Below the pieces are notes generated by a model that was given only the letters and a program-made list of their open reading frames with translations, made no database searches and was not told the DNA's origin. Of a DNA stretch of 20,050 bases, positions 1 through 9,500 are shown one piece after another. The translations under genes were made by a program, and so were the position numbers. Each line of letters opens with the position of its first letter. Position 1 is the stretch's first letter. The stretch lies in the IMG/VR virus record IMGVR_UViG_3300030107_003264, positions 1-20,050 of that record. One strand, given 5' to 3'. Origin of the DNA: a virus.

Positions 1-269
1 TCCATTTGTTGCTGCTTTTCAAACTCCGCTTGTTGAGTATTTACTGTTAAATCTTCAAGCGTGTTTTCCATGTCAGCATATTGGTTCTGCATTCCTACAT
101 ATGGATTGCTTGTATCTAATTGCTCAAAAGCTGCTCTATGTCTATCCATCTCTACACGAGCGCGCTCAGCCTCCTCAGCAGCTGCGTCAGCTGCTTTCTT
201 ACCCTGCACAGCATTATATACACCAACTCCAGCAGATACTAGAGCAGCTCCGGCCATTATAAAACTCAT
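1..269 (-). CDS. Candidate internal virion (ejection) protein, N-terminal part
   Basis: Partial gene: 89 codons from the ATG at 269 run open to the window edge. The first ~20 residues (MSFIMAGAALVSAGVGVYNA) are hydrophobic and rich in Gly/Ala, like a membrane-active helix. Residues ~24-50 are Ala/Glu/Arg-rich and look like a coiled coil. This layout resembles small internal/ejection proteins of short-tailed phages, such as T7 gp14, but I see no diagnostic motif. Its place after the distal tail genes fits that role. It starts three bases after the amber stop of the cupin-like gene and in the same frame. The start is chosen because the hydrophobic N-terminus is typical of such proteins; a second Met at residue 5 is possible. 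The function is inference from layout and position. Confidence 0.6.
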   Translation of the reverse strand, partial: MSFIMAGAALVSAGVGVYNAVQGKKAADAAAEEAERARVEMDRHRAAFEQLDTSNPYVGMQNQYADMENTLEDLTVNTQQAEFEKQQQM

Positions 270-272
270 AGT

Positions 273-746
273 CTATTTATTTTTAATATATTCTTCATAT
301 TCTTCGTAAGTTATAGCAACTATCTCTTTTTCTAGTTGTTTAATATCCTCAGTATTACTAGGGTTTTTGTGTGTGTTAAACCATATGGAATCTTCATGAG
401 CGTATAAAACTCTTTTAATTCCAGGTGTAGAGATAATAAAACAAGGAGCTATATGATCTATAGTTTCCTTTTCATTTATTACTGTTATTCTACCAGTAAG
501 CAAAAAACACATATGAAGATGCTTGTGTATAGCACCAACGACTGCAATACCTTTTTTCATTGTCATTTCACGAACGTAAACTCCATCCATAAAATAATGT
601 TTTATAGGTATAAGATCACTATCTGTAACGATTGGATCTTCTTTTGTACCAACAACTACATCAACACCATTGGCTTTTTCTTGCATTTGCAGTTGCAAAC
701 TAGCCACCTCGCGTCTAAATTGTTTTTGTAACTTATTATCAGCCAT
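273..746 (-). CDS. Cupin-like small virion-module protein
   Basis: 157 residues, unknown role. The centre looks like a single cupin beta-barrel. Gly66 and Gly71 precede a His cluster (HKHLH; H74, H76, H78), followed by the strand FLLTGRITV. A second half carries STPGIKR (106-112) and H126. This roughly matches the two cupin motifs, but the metal-binding Glu expected 3-4 residues after the second His is not visible, so a structural use of the fold is as likely as an enzyme. The N-terminus (1-26) is basic and Gln-rich; the C-terminus (129-157) is an acidic helix. I recall similar small cupin-like proteins in tail modules of marine phages, but their function is unknown to me. This is the only gene here ending in TAG; the next gene follows in the same frame. 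Confidence 0.75.
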   Translation of the reverse strand: MADNKLQKQFRREVASLQLQMQEKANGVDVVVGTKEDPIVTDSDLIPIKHYFMDGVYVREMTMKKGIAVVGAIHKHLHMCFLLTGRITVINEKETIDHIAPCFIISTPGIKRVLYAHEDSIWFNTHKNPSNTEDIKQLEKEIVAITYEEYEEYIKNK

Positions 747-792
747 TTAATTTAATTATACTATACTGATATATAGTTACACTTTTTAGTGT

Positions 793-1158
793 TTATTTAC
801 TACTGATAAACGTATCCATGCCTAAGCTGTGTAGTTCAGCTTCAGTTGTGGAGTCGTTGACCATTTTCACGCTAGCATAATATCCTAATGGAGAACTAAG
901 GTTTGCTTTGTTATCTTTTGAAAACAAAACAAATTGAGTACCAGATAGTTCACCCTCCCATCCAGCTATAGTAGAATAAACCTTAAGAGTTGGAGTGCTA
1001 TCTCTATCAATTATCTCAACTATAGTTCCTATTTCTACTATATCGTTAGTGTTGACAGTGAAACCTCCATCACTACCTGTGTTTACGTAATAAGCTGTGT
1101 CACCAAGTTGGCAAGACACATTTAATGGGTTGTTTAAGTTTACTGTTACTATTGCCAT
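793..1158 (-). CDS. Small beta-rich putative virion protein
   Basis: 121 residues, no named function. The protein is almost all predicted beta strand (for example AIVTVNL, TIVEIID, FVLFS) with little charge clustering, and no signal peptide or membrane helix. The C-terminal stretch LGYYASVKMVNDSTTEAELH (91-110) is a pattern I recall from small structural proteins in marine phage genomes. It lies between the large beta-rich tail protein and the cupin-like protein, so a minor tail or fibre-associated role is plausible. The start is supported by an AT-rich leader closely similar to that of the preceding gene (both end TAAAATATGGCA). It is followed by the 46-base gap 747-792, where only a weak 5-bp palindrome is visible. 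Confidence 0.75.
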   Translation of the reverse strand: MAIVTVNLNNPLNVSCQLGDTAYYVNTGSDGGFTVNTNDIVEIGTIVEIIDRDSTPTLKVYSTIAGWEGELSGTQFVLFSKDNKANLSSPLGYYASVKMVNDSTTEAELHSLGMDTFISSK

Positions 1159-1169
1159 ATTTTAATTTA

Positions 1170-3509
1170 TTATGAAGCGTCGTTATCAACTAGTAGATCT
1201 ACATAACAGTGTAATGTCACGTCGTTTGATACTTTAAGAATATCTAAATACCCTGATATAGTTGCTACTTCCTTGTTGTTAGCAGGGTCACCACTACTTG
1301 TTGTCATTACGGCTTGAGCATGTAGTAATTGGACACCTTCAACAGTATTGTAAGTGTTCGTAGACACAGCGTCCGGGTGCTCTTCAAGAGTTACTTTATC
1401 TCCATCAAGAAAAGTTACATCGGTCGTTAGGTTTGCACGTTTTGACGAAACATTCATACTACTTACATCCACGTATGTTTTACCGTTTTTAAATATCTTT
1501 TGCGTTCCATCTGCATTTCTAGCCCTTATAACCATACCAGCTCTACCGTGCATTAACGTAGGCTTTACGCATTGTACTTGTGGTATATTATTGCAATCAC
1601 CGCTGATGGTGCATGTTATTGGTCTTCTTTTAAGACCGCCTATAGCAAATTGTGGGAAATAACTATTACCTGTTTGTATTGATAGATTTCTATAACTACC
1701 ACCACTACCACCAGCGCTACACGCTAAAGAAAATGGAAAGATTCTAGATGATTTCAATTCAAATCGAATCTCAGTGTTTGCTGCTATAGTACCAGATATC
1801 GCGTTGCTTAGCACTATTATATTATCTTTGATACTCTTTATAGTCGTTAAATGTGGTATACCACTACCAGCGGCGTTAGAGTTACCAAGCATAGGACACA
1901 TGACATACATACCCTCCGTCAACCTTTGGTTAGACTTTTGACGCTTTAGAACTATTCTATTAGTATCTGTTGCCGCTGACTGTAACTCTGCTTCTACAGA
2001 AATATGGTCAATCGCGGGGTTAAAGCTGTTGTATGGGGTTTTAGGTTTTCTTTTAAACGAAGCTGATACTCCAGAAATATCCCAACGCGAAGGAGTGTCA
2101 ACGACAGGGGTAATGGTTACAGTGTATACCCCATCACTTATAATAGGGCGAGGATCCAATAATGTTGGTACACCATCTCTAATAACGGTGTCTCCCACGG
2201 GATTTACGTAAACCACGTACCTATCATCTGTAGTTGTTTTGGGTAGCAAAACACTGTGAACTTGTTTTTCCGCGCTAGGCATCGTATGCGTGTATTTTTG
2301 AGGTTTGTAGTTCACCATACCTCCCGTGCTCCTAAAATCCCACCAAGAATAACCCGTGTCCGGTCTATTTGTTCTTTCTTTATCCGCGCCAGTAGTCTTG
2401 TATAAGTATATCTCATATGTCGCGCCCTCAGTCCCTCTAACTGTAATATCTTGCCAGCTTGCAGATGTACCAAGACCATCAGGTAATTGCATGCTTTTTA
2501 TAACTGTACCTGAATCTATTTCTTCTTCAACCACCGTGGGTTCAAAAGTCTTCACTTTCCAATCTATCGTATGCCCAAATTGACACATACCATTTGCTTC
2601 GTGGTCAATAGCCCATTGAGAATCTAAAGGGTTTATATTTATATCAAGATACAAGCTATAGACACCGGAGAAATCCCAGCCGTTAGTCTCCCCAAACAAA
2701 CCTCCAGTAGGTATGTACATCTCATTATAAGCCGGGTTATCTAATATCAGACTTGTCCAAAGCCCACCCCACGCGAGAAAAAAGTGAGTATGCTCTGTAA
2801 AATCTGGATCACCCGCACCAGGCAATGGGTCTATAAAATTAGTAAAATCTAAGTTTGTTCTTCTTAAAAGAATCCTCGTGATAGAGTAAGTAGAGTTTTC
2901 TTCGTAATTACTTATAGTGCCACTAAACTTATACTTAGAGTAACCATCTGTTTCTTGAGTCTCAGCGTTAACTAGTGTCCTTGTTATACCACCGCTAGTA
3001 CTAGATTGAGCAATCCAAGTACTTAAATTGTTGCTAGGATCGTAGAACTCATGCGTAAAAGCTTGAGGATCGTCAGCTGCTACATAAGGAACGTTAACAT
3101 AAAAACAAACACTTCTTGGAGGATTTGTAGATACTAAGTTATCAGGTTTCTCATCAATGTCAATGTAGTATGTTGTATCCACCGTTGGCGTTGCTGATCC
3201 AAAAGTAGCCGTGAACTTAACAGTATTATTAATATCACCGGCTGTTCCTTCGTCTTCAAATTGAACCTTTGTTATGGGGATATCCATGTTACCGTTTTCC
3301 CATATGTTACTACCAGTTAAAGCACTACCGCTGCCGTCAGTTTCTGTAGCTCCACCAATCTTAAAATTCGAGGCTTGCAAATATGCGCCACTATGAATAC
3401 CACTACTTGGATTTACAGGTGTTATAATACCATATATATCCGCGTTATTAATATCCGCACCAACTGTTGAAGAGTGCGTGTCATTTACTACTGTATACCA
3501 AAGTGCCAT
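1170..3509 (-). CDS. Large beta-rich tail protein
   Basis: 779 residues. It is Thr/Ser/Asn/Gly-rich, with short alternating strands typical of phage tail or fibre proteins, and has no membrane segment. The N-terminus (about 1-75) contains a YLQASNFKIGGA block, a pattern I associate with beta-sandwich domains of marine phage tail proteins. Residues ~515-582 form another module: LTEGMYVM, then TTIKSIKDNIIVLS, then GTIAANTEIRF. A Gly/Ser loop (SAGGSGG) follows near residue 592, and a Cys-containing segment (CTISGDCNN) follows further on. It comes nine bases after the giant nozzle-type gene, in the same frame, suggesting a distal tail or host-contact role. I see no enzymatic motif such as a lyase or peptidase. 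The exact role is not recognisable. Confidence 0.75.
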   Translation of the reverse strand: MALWYTVVNDTHSSTVGADINNADIYGIITPVNPSSGIHSGAYLQASNFKIGGATETDGSGSALTGSNIWENGNMDIPITKVQFEDEGTAGDINNTVKFTATFGSATPTVDTTYYIDIDEKPDNLVSTNPPRSVCFYVNVPYVAADDPQAFTHEFYDPSNNLSTWIAQSSTSGGITRTLVNAETQETDGYSKYKFSGTISNYEENSTYSITRILLRRTNLDFTNFIDPLPGAGDPDFTEHTHFFLAWGGLWTSLILDNPAYNEMYIPTGGLFGETNGWDFSGVYSLYLDININPLDSQWAIDHEANGMCQFGHTIDWKVKTFEPTVVEEEIDSGTVIKSMQLPDGLGTSASWQDITVRGTEGATYEIYLYKTTGADKERTNRPDTGYSWWDFRSTGGMVNYKPQKYTHTMPSAEKQVHSVLLPKTTTDDRYVVYVNPVGDTVIRDGVPTLLDPRPIISDGVYTVTITPVVDTPSRWDISGVSASFKRKPKTPYNSFNPAIDHISVEAELQSAATDTNRIVLKRQKSNQRLTEGMYVMCPMLGNSNAAGSGIPHLTTIKSIKDNIIVLSNAISGTIAANTEIRFELKSSRIFPFSLACSAGGSGGSYRNLSIQTGNSYFPQFAIGGLKRRPITCTISGDCNNIPQVQCVKPTLMHGRAGMVIRARNADGTQKIFKNGKTYVDVSSMNVSSKRANLTTDVTFLDGDKVTLEEHPDAVSTNTYNTVEGVQLLHAQAVMTTSSGDPANNKEVATISGYLDILKVSNDVTLHCYVDLLVDNDAS

Positions 3510-3518
3510 ATTTTATAT

Positions 3519-6500
3519 TTAATCTGCTGTAACATCCCAAACTCCATCAGCACCACCATCTGTGTTGCCGTCTATTTCCGTGTCAGGATTATACGTTGTT
3601 GACGTGTTGTTTTCTAGTGATATTGTTATTGGAGCCGTTAGAGTAGGATCATCGTGTGTTAAGGTGGCTATACCTAAACCTTGAACTGAAAACTCCTTCT
3701 CATCAAGATTACTTAATGTCGTAGAATCACCCGTAGGATAAGCAAACCATTTTCCTTCTTTGTCTTTAAACTCTAGAATTCCACAAGACTGTAGGTTTGT
3801 AACAATGCTGCTTGTGTACCAACCGGGAATAGTGTCGCCTAAATTATGATACTCACCGTCTGTCACGTTGTCAATTGAGGTGGTTCCAATAGATGCGCCA
3901 GTACCAGTTGTTAAATCATTGTTGTAAAATCCGACGCCGTCAACCCCAACCGTGCTGTCATCCCAATTAGTTATCTTTGCTTGAGATCCCTCGTAGTTTA
4001 TTGTGTTGAAACTTTTAACTGCCTCAGGCGTGTCATTGAATATTGCGGTTATGTCCGACGTGTATTGCACACCATAGAAATTATTTCTAGGTTGTGATTC
4101 TATATGATGTTGCCATATGTGGCCATCTAAAAAAGTATAGTATTTATTATTTAAACTCAAACCACCCTCTAGACCTTGTATTTCACTTGGTTCTGTTTGA
4201 TATGTTTTGTAGAACGTCTTAAAACTTGTCCAACCTTTACTGTTCTCGCTATAAGATGCGGTAACTTGATCGTGGTATAATTTTTGGTTAGAATTATATT
4301 TTTTACCTATAGAGATATTATACTCATTTTTTCTTTCGTCCCAAGTCCCTATAACTTTATCAATATAAGAGTTAGTTGTATCAGCGAAATAATCCTTCAT
4401 TCCAAGATCTGATATAGGCCTAACACCTTCACCAGATAAAGCCAGAACTTTACCTCTATTAATATCAGCAAAATACATGCTATAAGGCGTTGCTACTAGC
4501 GACTCTGGATTCGTAGATATTCCGTAATCTCCTTGATATGCGTTCGCCGCACCGACAACCTTATTGCTAGCTACAACTTGCGAGTTGCCATCCGCATTGA
4601 ATAATACATCTCTATTGGTCTCTGCTCTAAGCACTTTGTCTTCGCAGAACATTATCAACCTAGTGTCTCTTGCTTTTAAAGCTTGTATACTTCCATGCGT
4701 AGGGTTTATATCTTTTGTTATCGCCTCGGCCGCTATAAATTGATTCGTGTCGTTAACACCGGAATTAGAATTATATACTCCCGACCAAATAACACCGTAT
4801 TTTTTATGTTCTTCTGTTACCCTTCTATTACCTAGAGTAGCTGATGCTTTAACTCCATTGTCAACTTGAGGCGCATTAAAATCGTCTCTAATTCTATCTG
4901 ATTCTACGCCATTAGCAAAGCTCCAGCAGTTTTTCCACCCAAGTTTGTGAGTTTGAGAAAATAATTTATACTCTGCGTTTTCAGTTGTTATATCTCCTTC
5001 AAAACTTAACGTATCGTAACCACCCACGGCGTCAGCCGCTAAAACAAGCGTCGACGTACTACCATCAGGTAGAGTAAATTCCACGGGAGTTCCTTGAGTC
5101 ATTGAAACAAGTTCTTCAGTACCACCATATTGAGCTTGACCCGATATCATTTGAGGTGTACCTGATAATGTACCCGTAATCCCTCCGATTTCACCGTTAA
5201 GATATGTAAATGTTTGATTAAATCTTATAGTATTTCCGTCAGTATGATATGCGACGGTGTGTGTTTTTTCTCCCTGTATAACACCGGTGCTACCAGGACC
5301 AAGTATAGGATTGTGGTATCCATATGTTTTAAAAGTAGATCCTACGGGTATATACTCTTCTATAGTTTTCTTATTTAATTTTAGCGGTATTAATCTACTC
5401 GCTTGGTAGTATATATCTAACTCAACAGATTCCCTAGGCTCTGTCTCCCATATGGCTGGGTTTTCAGTATAAAAAGTTTCTTGAGTAGCAAAAGGTGTTA
5501 CAATCTCTATAACATCACCAGCTCCCATACCATCGTGCTGTAGAGCTCTTCTCCAGTTTGTGTCTGTTACGCTATCTATAGTGTCTGGATCAGTTCCATG
5601 AATTGGGTTATAACCGTGTTCTGTGTCACCAATTTTTGGTTTTACAAGTATGGTCCATCTTTGTCTTCTATTATACTGAGCATACAGCGCTCTATTTGGA
5701 CCGGGATTTACCTCACCTTGATTCCATTCTTCTGCGCCAGCGTCGTGGTTCATCCAGTAGTGACTCGACCCACCTATAGTGCAGTTTCTTATACCCCAAG
5801 CCCCGTCATATATAGTAGTTCCAGCCTTGTATATACTGCTATTGTCATATCCCTGGTCAGTGTACGGCTGCATGTAAGGGTAAACTGTATACACTTGTTT
5901 ATCTGGATCTCGCTTAAATCTAAACTTAGTACCAGGTGTAACTAGTTCTCTTATAAACTCCCAAGCAGACGAACCAATTAAATCTTGTACATTTGCAAGA
6001 GTGTGCGGAAGCGCCCCAGAGTCCTCGGCAACACCCCATGAATCACCACTTGGATCATTCCAAGAGCTCCATGATAAATCTATAGCAGATCCATCCCACC
6101 CAGGTGGATTCCATATACCTCTACTAGGTGTTCCTCCACTTGTATTAGAATGCCACCACTGGAAGTCTCCACCGCCTCCACTTGGTATAAACTCATTAGT
6201 TGTAATGCCAGATGGCGAGCCTGTGTATGGAAAAGAGCAATCAAACCCATCAGGCGCGGTATTACTATAGTAATTCCCAGGGTTCATGTTACTAGCGCCG
6301 TAATCATCTGAGTATGCCTCCAAACACAAATCGTTTGCGTAGTAGTTAGCCGATGGTCCACCTGGCCAGAAACTCGTTGGTCCTTTGGCTGTAAAAGGTG
6401 GATATGGAGAACCGTCAATGTAGGTGTTGCCGATTAAGAGGGCGTTATCTCCAACTAAACTGTGTCCCAACCAGTTTCCTCTTGGTACCATTTCCGTCAT

Positions 6501-9500
6501 GTAACCCGCGCCACTTGCTATAGGTAACGTACCGCCATTGTCAGTATAATCTTCAAAGCTACCATCCCCCTGCTCATAAGTCGATGTCAAGCTAAGGTAA
6601 CCACCAGAGTTTGGCGTTACATTTAATGTAGTAAACCTATTACCAGGTAGATCCCTTTTGCTACCAGCAAGTTGGTATGCCGTAGCGCCGTCTATAAAAA
6701 ATCTATCCTTAGAATTAACTTTGACCCAAAACTTTCTTGCAGGTATGCCCCAGTTGACATGGGCAACGCAGTTGTTGAGTTGATCCGAGCCTTCATAACT
6801 GTTACCAGCTTCACCGGATTGGTCATCAAAACCACCTAAAATACCCGAGCCTGGGACTCCATCCAACGCTCTGTATCTTTGTATCTCATTTTCTGTGGCG
6901 CCATTAATAGCTCTAATAGAGCATATGCTCATATTAGATGTTGTCTCACCCCAATAGTCAGAATCTGTATCGTTGTTAAACCATAGGTATTGCGCCCCTT
7001 CGCTATAGTCGTTAGCGTCATAACCAGATAAATTACTCCAATCATACTCGGTTGGATGGCATATTCCATGTGGATAGTTAGAGGAAGTATAATGCCTTTC
7101 CCATTGATTAGCCACCTCCATATTCTGGCCATTTGTATTATGCTGCCAGCTTTGGTCCGATGGCATTGCGTATACAGCGTTGTTTGGTATAGTACCACTA
7201 ATGCCAGGAGGAGTGCCTAATAAACTCGAGTCTGCTCCAGCAGCTAATCTAGTACCAGCGTTTACATATCCGTTATTGTTAATGTATCCGATAGGCCAGG
7301 CCATATTCGTAAACCACGCCTCAGGTAAAGCTTCGGTAACATATTGATCTAAAACGTCATCTTTAAATATCTTAACAAAAAATCTACCATCAAATTCAGG
7401 ATGATTTTCTATTCTCTCTTCTGTAAGTTCTAACGTGATACCATCTATTGCCCCGTTAAAAGTTCCGTCAGTAGACGTGAACGACATGTCTTCACCAAAA
7501 CTTCTGGTTACAGTTATTTTTACTTTGTCCTCATTCTCGCCGCTAGCTACTTTTGAAACTCTGTAATGTTGTGAGCTGTATTCACCACCTGATGTTATTC
7601 TAATAAAAAGTCTTTCTGGTGGATCTATGTGCATTTGATCTCCAAAAGCTGTCTGAAAAGCCTCTTTATCAATCATCACAAACCTAGTTTCAGGAAGAGG
7701 GTATCCTAAACCACCCGCTCCTATTGGAAGCGACTGGTCTCCGTCAGCATAGTTCAGCATCGATCCTAAGCTAACTCTTCTAGTTTTTATGAAATCGGGA
7801 GCTTCATTCTCAATAGCTATAACTCTATACTTAGCTTTTTCATGTACAATACCTTCTGTACCATGTGCTTTTTTGAGGACTAAGAAATCCTCCTCCATAA
7901 CTTTGTTTCTTTCTGATGACGGGAATGAAAGCCATATGTTTCCATCTGAAGCATTATACCAACGATCCATCGACATAGTATAGTACTCCACAGAGGTCTC
8001 CTTTACATAGAAAGAATAATATTCTGCCCACGATGGAATATCTGAAGACATCGACTCATCAAGTTGAACTTTAATGCAATTTGCCTTATCTGAATTAAGT
8101 TTAAGACATCTAATAGAGGAGTCTTTTGTAGTTAACACAGGCGTCTCTCTTCCATACTTATCACTAAAAACAATACCTACTTGATAGTCACGCATAGTCT
8201 TTACTGATGGTTTAGGATAACCTTTCACTGTTCCAGAAGAAATCGATAGATTAAGCTTAGGAGCAAATCTAACATCGTAGCCTTGCACGTAGTTACCGTA
8301 TATAATTCTATTTGCTGAAACCTCTTGAGCTAAAGCCTTTTTAGGTACATTATCCCACGGCCTTAATAGTTGATTTGAAGGCACGATAGAGTGTATCATG
8401 TCCGTGTCTAGCTCAAACTCACCTCGTTGATTATTAGCTCCATCATCTGTATCAGGCCATAAAGGTTGTGGATCTTTAGGTGTAATTGTTTTGACCGTAT
8501 AAACTGTTGGTTTACCAGCTTCTTTATATAGTATGTCTATAGCAACCACGTCTTGCGGTATAGTGTCTCTATGCGGATGATAACCTTTAATTCTTAGCCC
8601 TCTAAGCATGTTTTTCATACCTAGATTGTGACCTTTTTTTGGCTGATAATCAAAGTAATCTGGTAAGAATGCTATCTCTGACCAAGGAGCGAATGTGGAA
8701 TACTCACCATCTGAATACTTCCATCTATAAGAAAATCTAGGAAACTTAAAGTTGAACAAAGTGTCTTTGTCTTCAAGAACCACTTTCCATTGATCATTAG
8801 CTGTAGTTACGCTTTCTTTTATAGCTAAAATTTCTAAATCAAAAGGTCCAACTGCGAGGTTGCCTGGGTATGTCGCGGGACCAGAAACAACTTCAACTCT
8901 CACGTCACGAGTGTTTTCATCTGACGCAGAGTCAAGTGATGCTCCATCTAGATTTTCAAATAATAATACATCTCCTTCTCTGTAATCAACCGGTTGGTCA
9001 AAATTAACACCAGTAACAGTATAACCTACTGGGAATGGGCCTGTAGTATCCCCAACGTTTCCAGCAAATAAAATCGGGTCGTTTATATTAGTCGCTGTTG
9101 TTTGCGTTAGATTCTCCTCGCCAGTCGTAGGATTTACCCTACTAACAGACGTTCTGTACATATCGAGATCTAGAGTTGTGTTTGGAGATTTTTTAATCAC
9201 CGTTATATTACTCTCTTCTACGTATACAGCCTCATTAGTATCAGGGTGCATAACCACTATATAGTTTACCACGTTGCTCGTGGGGTCGTCGATAACTAAT
9301 CTAGTATGGAAGTATCCAGTATCTCCATTAAATGGTATTGTAGTTGCGTTGTTATTAGCGCCGTTTAAACCTCCATTGCCACCTCCTATTAGATACTCAG
9401 TACCACCAGTACCAGCTATAGATCTAGGTATATTAATCTTTTTTGGCTCAGTCTCATTATCTGTCCAAAATAAGAAATCGTCAACTATATTTATACCTGT

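Noticed and set aside
747-775. A TATAAT-like element (GTATAATTAAATT) upstream of the cupin-like gene
   Set aside because: AT-rich sequence gives such matches by chance. No convincing -35, nor a Bacteroidota-type TTTG / TAnnTTTG pair, is present.
779-792. Palindrome ACACT-TTTT-AGTGT just after the stop of the 121-residue gene
   Set aside because: Only 5 bp, AT-rich, and no U-run follows on the minus strand; it is too weak to call a terminator.
6929-7198. An 89-residue minus-strand open frame inside the giant tail gene in another frame
   Set aside because: Nested within the giant gene, with no leader or recognisable protein features; it reflects codon composition.
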